The notes beneath the pieces are model-generated. The model was not told where the DNA came from. It made no database searches and saw only the letters and a list, made by a program, of their open reading frames with translations. Shown here one piece after another: positions 15,608 to 21,649 of a stretch of 21,649 nt of DNA; within the stretch, counting starts at the first letter, position 1; each line of letters opens with the position of its first letter. The DNA comes from a virus. The position numbers and the translations under genes are program-made. The stretch is taken from IMG/VR virus record IMGVR_UViG_3300009481_001875, positions 1-21,649 of that record. One strand, 5' to 3'.

Positions 15608-16191
15608 ATTACAGAATTTTGTAAAGTGCCTTTGTCACCATACTCTCCACGAACTAATATATTCCAAGATATACTAATTCTTTTTTCTGGTGTTGCAGGT
15701 ACCCAATGTTGTAACCAAGATGGAAATATAAATCCATAATTTTCTGTAGAATCAAATTGTATCATACTAGAGTTTAACCAATTTGCTTTTCTTTTAGGAT
15801 TCAACACATTTGCTTGAGGTCTTGGATCAAAAAATTGTATTGGTGATGTACGACTTGATGTCTTTAAATAATAAACACCTGACAAAAAATTATTAGAGTG
15901 TGTATGTGGTTGATGTATTTCTCCACCTTGTAAAGTGTTTGCCCACATACCAGTCATGTCTAATCTATCAAAAATATATCCTAACTCTGTAAGATGTTTT
16001 TGATTTATTTCAAAAATAAAATTTGCAAAATCTTTAAATTCTGAAGTTGTATGTAAATCATCTTTTGTTTGTTGAAAGCCTGTACGATCTTTTACATAAC
16101 TTAACATTTCTTTTTTAGATTGTACAGAGGATTCATATTGAAACTCAGCTACAACTGTAGGAAAACACATATGTTTTTTTAAATCAGCCAT
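15604..16191 (-). CDS. 2OG-Fe(II) oxygenase (TIGR02466-type)
   Basis: 195 aa. MWANTLQGGEIHQPHTHSNN holds His93, His96 and His98, with FLSGVYYL following; FIFPSWLQHWV has the distal His162; RISISWNI carries Arg171 for 2-oxoglutarate. IQFFDPRPQ lies between. This matches the putative 2OG-Fe(II) oxygenase family TIGR02466, common in marine T4-like phages and their hosts. The exact iron ligand set (H-x-H rather than H-x-D) differs from classical family members. Substrate unknown; in phages such enzymes are suspected to act on DNA bases, proteins or small molecules. It overlaps the next oxygenase by 13 nt and the 243-aa gene by ATGA. Confidence 0.8.
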   Translation of the reverse strand: MADLKKHMCFPTVVAEFQYESSVQSKKEMLSYVKDRTGFQQTKDDLHTTSEFKDFANFIFEINQKHLTELGYIFDRLDMTGMWANTLQGGEIHQPHTHSNNFLSGVYYLKTSSRTSPIQFFDPRPQANVLNPKRKANWLNSSMIQFDSTENYGFIFPSWLQHWVPATPEKRISISWNILVRGEYGDKGTLQNSVI

Positions 16192-16721
16192 GTTACTATA
16201 CTATACCTCGTTCCTTTTTTAATTATTTTCACTTCATGAGGAAACATAAAGTTTGATGGAAATATTATTGCAGAACCTTTTTTAGTTGTATATTCAACAT
16301 CTGCAACAATAAATTCACCACCTTCGTAATCATCATTTAGAAATAACAATGCTGATACTTGTGGATAACCATATTGTTGTCCGTGAGAGTGATGAATGTT
16401 GTCAATATGTTTAGACATAAATCCGTCAACAGAATATTTGTTAAGTCTAAAATCACAATGTCTTTGACAAGTAAACAATTCATGTTGTGCATGATATTTT
16501 TTTATGACTTCAGAAAAAGAATCAAGGATATCTTTGAAGAATGGTTGACCTTCACGAAACCAAACGTCATCCATTTTAACTCGTTCCTCACTATTTTTAA
16601 TAATGCCCTTATTGTTTGCATATTGTGACTTTGATAAATTTAAAGTTTCACTATGTTTTATTAAATCATCACACAATTTATTTGAAAGTATGTTCTCATA
16701 ATATCCAATCCATTGTTTCAT
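16179..16721 (-). CDS. 2OG-Fe(II) oxygenase (prolyl 4-hydroxylase type)
   Basis: 180 aa. FMSKHIDNIH holds the H-x-D pair (His105, Asp107); VSALLFLNDDYEGGEF is the typical strand-loop in prolyl-4-hydroxylase-like proteins; GSAIIFPSNFMFPHEV has distal His162 and the RYSIVTWL end contains Arg172. Order and spacing fit P4Hc-type dioxygenases, possibly peptidyl or small-molecule hydroxylases. Similar enzymes are frequent in marine T4-like phages. It follows uvsY with an ATGA overlap, and is the first of two oxygenases in tandem, with little sequence likeness to the second, so recent duplication is not supported. Confidence 0.85.
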   Translation of the reverse strand: MKQWIGYYENILSNKLCDDLIKHSETLNLSKSQYANNKGIIKNSEERVKMDDVWFREGQPFFKDILDSFSEVIKKYHAQHELFTCQRHCDFRLNKYSVDGFMSKHIDNIHHSHGQQYGYPQVSALLFLNDDYEGGEFIVADVEYTTKKGSAIIFPSNFMFPHEVKIIKKGTRYSIVTWLI

Positions 16722-17143
16722 TTTCCAGCCTCAAACTTTCTCCACTCTATGGCGTTTTTTATATCCCAACCCCTACTTGTAATTGATTTAAGAATTGAAT
16801 CACAATATTTAATGATTGTTTCTAGATATAAAATTTTGTTAGTTGCATCTATCATCTCTTCATCTGCATCAATATAGATAGATAAATCTGCTTTTAGTAT
16901 TTTTAAATCAAATGGTTTCTCTCTATATACTTTTGCATCAGACCTTCCACTATAATATTCCCATTTATTTTTATATAAAATCTTCTGTTCACTTTTTGCT
17001 TTAAAAACTAAAAATTCAAATTTTGTTTTTATATCAGAATACTTTGCATATAGTTCTTGACTTCTCAAAGACTCTGTGTCTAAGTGATTATCATTGATGG
17101 GTAAATCTTTTTCTACTAATTTTTTTAATTCGTCTAAAGTCAT
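16718..17143 (-). CDS. uvsY: UvsY recombination mediator
   Basis: 141 aa from the ATG at 17143, close to T4 UvsY (137 aa). UvsY loads UvsX recombinase on gp32-covered single-stranded DNA. Conserved signatures: the N-terminal MTLDELKK opening (T4: MRLEDLQ), the central YYSGRSDAKVY (T4: YYSGRGD), and the C-terminal IKYCDSILKSITSRGWDIKN and FEAGK, identical at the last five residues to T4. An ATG three codons upstream (17152) overlaps the -10 box; alignment to T4 and promoter geometry favour 17143. No Shine-Dalgarno is seen, consistent with a leaderless message. Its stop overlaps the oxygenase start by ATGA. Confidence 0.93.
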   Translation of the reverse strand: MTLDELKKLVEKDLPINDNHLDTESLRSQELYAKYSDIKTKFEFLVFKAKSEQKILYKNKWEYYSGRSDAKVYREKPFDLKILKADLSIYIDADEEMIDATNKILYLETIIKYCDSILKSITSRGWDIKNAIEWRKFEAGK

Positions 17144-17150
17144 ATTGGAC

Positions 17151-17179
17151 ATAATAACATAAAAACAAAGTTATGTCAA
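17151..17179 (-). promoter_or_regulatory. Sigma-70-type promoter of uvsY
   Basis: TTGACA (17179-17174), 17-nt spacer, TATTAT (17156-17151; one mismatch from TATAAT). It lies 7 nt before the ATG at 17143, exactly the geometry of the gp55 promoter, and predicts a leaderless uvsY transcript. The -35 box is inside or directly beyond the end of the tail-tube-like gene. Confidence 0.75.
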
Positions 17180-17764
17180 TGTTTTTATTTCATAATATTT
17201 GTAAGAGAAATCAGCTGTTGTTGTTAAATATTGAACATCTGTTGCATCTTGTGTAAATTGTAATCCACCAATTAGAACTGGGTAAAAATCTTCAAACCTA
17301 ACCTCTACAATGGGATTGTTTTTATTAGATAATATTGTTAGAGTAGCATCAGAAAATAAAGAGTTCGCAGGTGTTGGAGGTCTATTATCAATCGCAATGT
17401 CTTGACTTATTCCTCTTGTTGCTGTTGGAGTATTTGATGTTGAACTTCTAAAATTAGAGAATTGTGTTCGTGATTTTGGAAATCCTATTGCAAGTAACCA
17501 ATCATGAAGTTCTTTATAGTTTTCTAAAAACTCATCTACCATAAAAGTAATATTTAAATTTTCAAAAGTTAAAGTATCACCCATCACAGGTATTGCTTTA
17601 AGTGGTGTAGGAAAAATTGCTTCGCCAAGATTGATACCTGGCAAATTACACGCAGAAACAAAGTATTCAACTTTTGGAAGTTGAGAGATAACAAGTCTAA
17701 ACTGTGTTGGACTTGCATAATCTAATTTTGTTGGTTGTCTTTGTAATCCAAATAATTCTGACAT
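17171..17764 (-). CDS. Tail-tube-like structural protein
   Basis: 197 aa. SPTQFRLVISQLPKVEYFVS, CNLPGINLGEAIFPTPLKAI, then VMGDTLTFENLNITFMVDE, NYKELHDWLLAIGFPKS and a C-terminal EVRFEDFYPVLIGGLQFTQD form a beta-sandwich pattern typical of phage tail tube and baseplate tube-initiator proteins. In marine T4-like phages a tail gene (gp3 or similar) sits between gp23 and uvsY, so gp3 tail-completion, gp19 tube and gp54-type initiator are all possible names; I cannot choose without alignment. It stands alone after the gp23 terminator, with its own late-type promoter and ribosome site (AAGGAAAA before ATG). Confidence 0.6.
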   Translation of the reverse strand: MSELFGLQRQPTKLDYASPTQFRLVISQLPKVEYFVSACNLPGINLGEAIFPTPLKAIPVMGDTLTFENLNITFMVDEFLENYKELHDWLLAIGFPKSRTQFSNFRSSTSNTPTATRGISQDIAIDNRPPTPANSLFSDATLTILSNKNNPIVEVRFEDFYPVLIGGLQFTQDATDVQYLTTTADFSYKYYEIKTLT

Positions 17765-17781
17765 TTATTTTCCTTATACAA

Positions 17782-17789
17782 GTATTTAT
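17782..17789 (-). promoter_or_regulatory. T4-type late promoter box (variant) before tail-tube-like gene
   Basis: GATAAATA, one mismatch from the T4 late consensus TATAAATA, 17 nt before the ATG and directly after the U-tract of the gp23 terminator. The position supports separate late initiation of this gene. Confidence 0.55.
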
Positions 17790-17792
17790 CAC

Positions 17793-17820
17793 AAAAAAAA
17801 GGGGGCGATGAACGCCCCCC
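17793..17820 (-). terminator. Rho-independent terminator after gp23
   Basis: GGGGGCG-TTCAT-CGCCCCC hairpin (17819-17801, 7 G:C-rich pairs, 5-nt loop) followed by eight U residues (17800-17793) on the minus strand, 23 nt past the gp23 stop. It is by far the strongest hairpin in the window. A less perfect U-run also follows on the plus strand. Confidence 0.95.
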
Positions 17821-17842
17821 TAAGTTTTTTTTGAAACAAAGA

Positions 17843-19171
17843 TTACATTAAGTTAGCAATTTGAACTCTTCTGTAGTATTTGTTTGTATTTGCAGTAATT
17901 GAGATAGCACCTTCAGCAGAAGCAGCAACTGTTCCAGTATGGAATGGGTTGGCTGCAATGCCGTATCTTGTTTTAAAGCCAATTTTTGGTTGGAAAGTAT
18001 TTTCCCCAACTGCACGAACCATTTGTAGTGGAACATATGGGCAATAGAACATACCTGCATCATAAGGTGAAGTTCCTTTATATCCAGCAATGTAGTATTG
18101 TTTAGCAGCTACGTTAGCAGCATATGGGTCAACATATACTTTGTATCTACCATTCAATACACCAGCGAAAGTGTTTTGAGTGTCATCAACATTTAAGTTA
18201 TTGTTTAATGCAGGAGTGTAATCTAAGATACCAGCCATTTGTAAAGCAGAAGCAACATCAGAAGATACCATTAAGATATTTCCTTTACCTCTTCTTGTTT
18301 GTTGACCGATAGCGTTAGCATCTCTTTCTATTTGGAACATTAAACCTTTGAATTTCTCAACAGACCATCTACCATTTGAGTCTGTATCTAAATCAAAAGT
18401 ACCTGAAGTAGTCGTATTTACTTGAGCGCCTTCAACAGCAGTTCTGTAAATTCTTCTTACTACTTCTCTATTGATTTCAGATAAGATTTCTGAAGAAAGT
18501 ATGTTAGCTAATTCAGATTCAGCGTCTAAACCGTGAATGGCTTTTAAGTCTTGAGCCAATTCCATAGTGTATTCGGCTTTTAAAGCTTTAGTTTTCGCAG
18601 TAACAGTTGTTTTCTCGATAGAGAAGGCCATTTCAGCGAAAGCGTTAGTAGTAGTATCACCTAATGCTTCACCTTGTGCAGTAGTCATACCTTGTGCAAA
18701 AGTATAAGCTGTTTCAGGAGTATCATTAAGTAATGCAGGGTTAGTACCTGATTGAGCAGCTGAAGTTAAATCACCAGCAGCATCATCAGATGCATGAGTA
18801 CCATCAGCTTCGTCAACTAATGCTTCAGCACCAGATGGGTCGTTATATCTAGCTCTCATTGCAAAGATAAGACCAGTTGGGCCAGTCATTGGTTGTACAC
18901 CACAAATATCATAAGCAATAAGATTAGGCATAGCTCTTCTTACTAACGAAATTAAGATTGGGTCCCAATTTGCCATTGGGTTAGCACCTGCAACAGATGA
19001 CACATTGACAGGACCTTCACCCAAAAACTGTGCATCTTCTTTAAGTGCTTTTTGTTGATTCTCTAATATAACAGTAGTAACGGCTCGCTTATAAGCATCG
19101 CTGATTTTTGGTAAATCAGGGTGTTCAAGGACGGGCTGCCACTTTTCTTGTAAATGTTGTGTTTGAAACAT
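17843..19171 (-). CDS. 23: gp23 major capsid protein
   Basis: 442 aa; T4 gp23 is 521 aa. It forms the hexamers of the head and is matured by the gp21 protease. FLGEG at residues 49-53 fits the gp21 cleavage site (L/I-x-E) and would remove the first 52 residues. NPMANWDPILISLVRRAMPN, LIAYDICGVQPMTGPTGLIF and MRARY follow, hallmarks of marine T4-like gp23, and KLMFQIERDANAI-type and GNILMVSSDVASALQMAG segments lie further along. Codon usage and Ala content differ from the AT-rich neighbours, as expected for a highly expressed virion protein. It has a late promoter and good ribosome site (AAGGAGAAAC before ATG) and is followed by a terminator. Confidence 0.97.
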   Translation of the reverse strand: MFQTQHLQEKWQPVLEHPDLPKISDAYKRAVTTVILENQQKALKEDAQFLGEGPVNVSSVAGANPMANWDPILISLVRRAMPNLIAYDICGVQPMTGPTGLIFAMRARYNDPSGAEALVDEADGTHASDDAAGDLTSAAQSGTNPALLNDTPETAYTFAQGMTTAQGEALGDTTTNAFAEMAFSIEKTTVTAKTKALKAEYTMELAQDLKAIHGLDAESELANILSSEILSEINREVVRRIYRTAVEGAQVNTTTSGTFDLDTDSNGRWSVEKFKGLMFQIERDANAIGQQTRRGKGNILMVSSDVASALQMAGILDYTPALNNNLNVDDTQNTFAGVLNGRYKVYVDPYAANVAAKQYYIAGYKGTSPYDAGMFYCPYVPLQMVRAVGENTFQPKIGFKTRYGIAANPFHTGTVAASAEGAISITANTNKYYRRVQIANLM

Positions 19172-19198
19172 TTGTTTCTCCTTATTACTTGTTAAATA

Positions 19199-19206
19199 TA
19201 TTTATA
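19199..19206 (-). promoter_or_regulatory. T4-type late promoter of gp23
   Basis: Perfect TATAAATA 27 nt before the gp23 ATG, immediately after the out-of-frame tail of gp22. It fits gp55-directed late initiation, with a start expected about 6-7 nt downstream. Confidence 0.85.
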
Positions 19207-19209
19207 AAT

Positions 19210-19281
19210 TTAATTATTCAACGCCCTTTTATGGGTTTTATTAATTGCAGCCGTGTATGCCGCCATAACATCTGAAGATTC
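19210..19281 (-). other. Out-of-frame probable C-terminal continuation of gp22
   Basis: In the +1 frame the sequence GTT-TGA-A can be read as GTT then GAA, continuing ESSDVMAAYTAAINKTHKRA and LNN to TAA at 19210. The peptide is a short helix followed by a basic tail, the expected character of a scaffold C-terminus that contacts capsid protein. It lies in the same gap before the gp23 late promoter and is coding-like for 23 codons. It could be reached by a +1 shift, by a read error of one base, or be lost through a real mutation. Confidence 0.6.
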
Positions 19282-20623
19282 AAACTGATTGAACAGTTCC
19301 TTCTTCTGTTAGAACTTCTTCTTTCTTTTCTTTAGTTGGGAAGTAAGATTCTTTTAAAGTACTTAATTTTTCTTTATAAGTTTCTTCACTAACAAATTCA
19401 ACTTCTTCAACAAGACCTTTAAATTTCTCTTTTTGAGTTTCAGTTAAATCATTAGAAGCTTCAGCAACTAGAGAGTCTTTTGTAAGTTCTCCAATTCTAT
19501 TAGATGAATCTTTTTTAGATTCAATCAAATCGTTTACTTTTTTCTTGAGGTCATCAATCTCTTGAGTCTGTGCTTCAAGAATATCGTATTTTTCGTTTGG
19601 AACATCAATATAATGCTCTTCAAAAAGATTTTTTAGACCTGCAATAAAGTCTTCTGAAATTTCGCCCTTTAGACCTCTTTCAATTGCAAGTTCGTTTTCT
19701 TTTTTCCACTCTTCAGTTACATAGTTAAGATACTGGTCAACTTTTTCAACCATATCTTCTTTTGTTTCTGCTAGTGTATTCTCATGTTCTTCAGTAAGTT
19801 TATCTTCGATTTGTTTAATTTTAGAAGATACTGCAGCTTCAAAAATTGTTTCTGCTTTACCTTTGAACTCGTCTGAAAAGTTTTCACCTTCAACAAGAGC
19901 AGCTACATCAGCTTTAACATCAACTTCATAGTACTCTTTTTTAACGATTTTTTGTTCTTCTTTTTCGTCATCATGCATACCTTCGTCAGCGTTCGACATT
20001 CCTTCATAGTTCTTCATGGCATTAACCATTTTTACCATGTCTTCTTTTTTAGCTTTATGCATGCCGGCCATAACTTTTTCCATCTCTTTCATAAGATTTT
20101 CTTTAGTCATTTTACCGTAGTTTTCTTTCTTCTCATGAGTTTCAGATTTTGTAATCTTCATATCTTCAGCCATAACATTCTTTTCAACACCGTGTTTGAA
20201 TTGAACATCATACCATTCAACATTTCCGTTCTCATCTGGAATTGCATGTGATTTTAATACTGGTTTACCTTTACCCCATGTTGGGTGTTCAACAACAGTA
20301 GCACAATCATGGTCTTTTGAATGACAAAGTTCTCTGACTTCTTCGTCAGTATATCCTTCTTTCATTTTCATTGCTCCTTCAGCTTTACCAGCACCTTTTT
20401 GTGCAGGGTCGCCTGATACTTGTTTTACTTTTTTAGAGGAATTCGGTCCAGAATCAGTTCCTGATACAACTGCTTTACCTAAGTCTTCAGGTTTTTCAGC
20501 ACCTTTCATCTTTGGCATAGGGTCAGGCTTTCCACCAGTAGAATCAGGACTTGCCTTTTCTTCTAGTTCAGCTACCACTTCTTTCTCCAAATCCTCAATC
20601 GTTTTTTCTAAATCTTGAGCCAT
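19280..20623 (-). CDS. 22: gp22 prohead scaffold protein
   Basis: 447 aa, longer than T4 gp22 (269 aa). It forms the inner core on which gp23 assembles and is degraded by gp21. The protein is very rich in Glu and Lys, with long coiled-coil helices (about 215-430) such as IDDLKKKVNDLIESKKDSSN and the C-terminal EEVEFVSEETYKEKLSTLKE region. An N-terminal low-complexity segment (20-90) precedes a compact domain at about 100-157 with CHSKDHDCATVVEHPTWGKG and WYDVQFKHGVEKNVM, not expected in a scaffold. The annotated frame stops at 19280, but the next frame continues with a convincing C-terminus to 19210. Ribosome site AAGGAGAA before ATG. Confidence 0.93.
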   Translation of the reverse strand: MAQDLEKTIEDLEKEVVAELEEKASPDSTGGKPDPMPKMKGAEKPEDLGKAVVSGTDSGPNSSKKVKQVSGDPAQKGAGKAEGAMKMKEGYTDEEVRELCHSKDHDCATVVEHPTWGKGKPVLKSHAIPDENGNVEWYDVQFKHGVEKNVMAEDMKITKSETHEKKENYGKMTKENLMKEMEKVMAGMHKAKKEDMVKMVNAMKNYEGMSNADEGMHDDEKEEQKIVKKEYYEVDVKADVAALVEGENFSDEFKGKAETIFEAAVSSKIKQIEDKLTEEHENTLAETKEDMVEKVDQYLNYVTEEWKKENELAIERGLKGEISEDFIAGLKNLFEEHYIDVPNEKYDILEAQTQEIDDLKKKVNDLIESKKDSSNRIGELTKDSLVAEASNDLTETQKEKFKGLVEEVEFVSEETYKEKLSTLKESYFPTKEKKEEVLTEEGTVQSV

Positions 20624-20661
20624 TAGAGGTTCTCCTTTATTGGTTATTCATTAGTTAGTAT

Positions 20662-20669
20662 TATTTATA
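20662..20669 (-). promoter_or_regulatory. T4-type late promoter of gp22
   Basis: Perfect TATAAATA 38 nt upstream of the gp22 ATG, in the 49-nt gap between gp21 and gp22. Confidence 0.85.
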
Positions 20670-20672
20670 GTT

Positions 20673-21320
20673 TTATAACTTTTTAAGAAACTTAGCAAAC
20701 GCCAAAGCCTCTACATTAGGACTTTTTTTACGAGCATTGGCTTCTATGTCTTCTACAATTGCTTGTAATTCTACTTCTTTAAGTAGTCCGTTATCCCACA
20801 CCCACTCTTTTCCTTCCATAATACCTTGAACGAAAGCGTTTGGTGCAGATGGGTCTGCCACAATATCTGCAGCAGAAGCTAACATAAAGTCGTTTTTGAC
20901 ATAATTAGCACCATTCTTTTGTTCTAGAGAACCCATGCCTCTAGAAGAAACTCCGAGTTTACCACCTTCGTCCATAATATTTTTAACAATCTTACCCATC
21001 GGAGTATTCATAATCTTTGCTTCACCTATAAAATCATTACCTTCTTTTTTTAAAGAAGTAACCATATGAGAAACTCTGTCTAAATTAACAGTCGGGCCCT
21101 CTGGGTGCCCAAGTTCTCCGTATGCACGATTTTCTTTAATAAATTTTGTTTCATACTTTTTAATTTCTGATTCAAGAACATTCATAGGATATACTCTTCC
21201 ATTTCTATTCTTGATTTCTGCTTGCATGAAAACACCTTTTATTTTATAGTTCTTTTCACCTTTATCGTTTTCTTCAACAATAAATTTAGTTTCTTCTAAT
21301 GATTCTGAAATAAGTTTCAT
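20673..21320 (-). CDS. 21: gp21 prohead maturation protease
   Basis: 215 aa, like T4 gp21 (212 aa). A serine protease of the herpesvirus-assemblin-like fold that cleaves gp22, gp23 and other head proteins. GRVYPMNVLE, AYGELGHPEGP (His72), then DRVSHMV and KLGVSSRGMG (nucleophile Ser125 or Ser126, by analogy with T4 Ser140) are in canonical order; the second acid/His is less certain. The C-terminal 60 residues (WVWDNGLLKEVE and onwards) fit the prohead protease tail. The ATG follows AGGAAAG. A late promoter sits within the end of the upstream gene. Confidence 0.95.
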   Translation of the reverse strand: MKLISESLEETKFIVEENDKGEKNYKIKGVFMQAEIKNRNGRVYPMNVLESEIKKYETKFIKENRAYGELGHPEGPTVNLDRVSHMVTSLKKEGNDFIGEAKIMNTPMGKIVKNIMDEGGKLGVSSRGMGSLEQKNGANYVKNDFMLASAADIVADPSAPNAFVQGIMEGKEWVWDNGLLKEVELQAIVEDIEANARKKSPNVEALAFAKFLKKL

Positions 21321-21334
21321 TATTCTTTCCTATA

Positions 21335-21649
21335 CTATGCTGGAGTATTTATATTATCGTAACCAGATACTTTTCTTAATTTCATAATAATAAAACCGAC
21401 ACAGGCGGCATCATTCTCTAAAAAGATATCACCAGTTATTCCACTTCCTGCATTGTTAGTAATTGGTGGTAGTTGTTGGCTACCAATATTAAAGTTACCA
21501 TTACTGTTTAATGTAAGTGCAGTTACATTTGATGTTGCATGAAATTCTACTTCTAATGTTGAACTCACACTCCAAGTACAAGATACGATTGCAAGTCTTG
21601 GGTCTGTAGCAGCACCTGATAAAGCTGATGCATCTACAACTTTAAGTGC
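21335..21649 (-). CDS. Beta-rich probable structural protein (5' end beyond window)
   Basis: At least 104 codons, open from the window edge. Start lies outside. Visible: ALKVVDASALSGAATDPRLA, IVSCTWSVSSTLEVEFHATS, NVTALTLNSNGNFNI, then NAGSGITGDIFLENDAACVG, IIMKLRKVSGYDN. Alternating polar/hydrophobic residues and many Asn, Ser, Thr and Gly suggest a beta-sandwich, as in head decoration or fibre proteins. I recall similar small proteins near gp20/gp21 in marine T4-like phages but no named family. It is not clearly gp20, gp67 or gp68, which would be the T4 neighbours here. Confidence 0.65.
   Translation of the reverse strand, partial: ALKVVDASALSGAATDPRLAIVSCTWSVSSTLEVEFHATSNVTALTLNSNGNFNIGSQQLPPITNNAGSGITGDIFLENDAACVGFIIMKLRKVSGYDNINTPA
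21346..21353 (-). promoter_or_regulatory. T4-type late promoter of gp21
   Basis: Perfect TATAAATA 25 nt before the gp21 ATG, located inside the last codons of the upstream structural gene. Confidence 0.8.

Noticed and set aside
17848-18312. Extra open frames on both strands inside gp23
   Set aside because: They overlap the central, conserved part of the major capsid gene in other frames and have no start signals of their own.
19952-20251. Plus-strand open frame in gp22
   Set aside because: It is a Phe/His-rich mirror of the Glu/Lys/Met-rich scaffold codons, typical of antisense shadow frames.
1-21649. CRISPR array, tRNA genes, insertion sequence, integrase
   Set aside because: No regularly spaced repeats, no cloverleaf-sized gap with a CCA-like end and no transposase or integrase motif was seen; nearly all bases are covered by overlapping genes.

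Overview
The window is a stretch of an AT-rich T4-like (myovirus-type) tailed phage genome. Every gene I accept reads on the minus strand, so transcription runs from high to low coordinates. The T4 core genes gp21, gp22, gp23, uvsY, uvsW, gp55, gp47 and gp46 are recognisable, in the order known from marine T4-like phages of cyanobacteria and SAR11-type bacteria. No photosynthesis genes are visible, so a heterotrophic marine host such as a Pelagibacter relative is plausible. The host assignment is inference only.

Layout, in transcription order. (1) 21649-17171, virion module: an incomplete beta-rich protein, prohead protease gp21, scaffold gp22, major capsid gp23, a strong hairpin terminator, and a tail-tube-like protein. 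Each complete gene has a T4-type late promoter (TATAAATA or one mismatch) just upstream. (2) 17143-8343, recombination and late-transcription module: UvsY, two 2OG-Fe(II) oxygenases, an unknown protein, a methyltransferase, UvsW, an Sm-like small protein, late sigma factor gp55, gp47, a small conserved-looking protein, gp46, and an unknown protein. Here the promoters have host sigma-70 form, with consensus or near-consensus boxes at uvsY and gp55 set so close to the start codon that the mRNAs should be leaderless. (3) 8346-1315, accessory 'sugar/small-molecule' cassette: a 37-aa micro-ORF, a methyltransferase, a radical SAM/SPASM protein (frameshifted), a NodU/CmcH-type carbamoyltransferase, an SGNH hydrolase-like protein (frameshifted), a glycosyltransferase-like protein, a 2OG oxygenase-like protein, a UDP-sugar dehydrogenase-like protein, a structured-looking RNA leader and a truncated DegT-type aminotransferase. 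Genes here overlap by a few bases, apart from the RNA leader. (4) 1264-1: a CobT-like metallopeptidase/VWA protein running off the window.

How the parts may work together: modules 1 and 2 give head assembly, recombination-dependent replication and the switch to late transcription (gp55 recognises the TATAAATA elements seen in module 1). Module 3 looks like a pathway that builds or decorates a glycan or a nucleotide-sugar-derived product; its target (host envelope, virion or DNA) cannot be read from sequence.

Most noteworthy: an 80-90-nt GC-richer, potentially pseudoknotted leader RNA between the UDP-sugar dehydrogenase and the aminotransferase (candidate wcaG-type RNA); matched leaderless promoters at uvsY and gp55; an out-of-frame continuation of gp22 across a GTT-TGA site; and two further reading-frame breaks in the accessory cassette. 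The three frame breaks could be sequence errors, real mutations or recoding, and this cannot be settled from the window.
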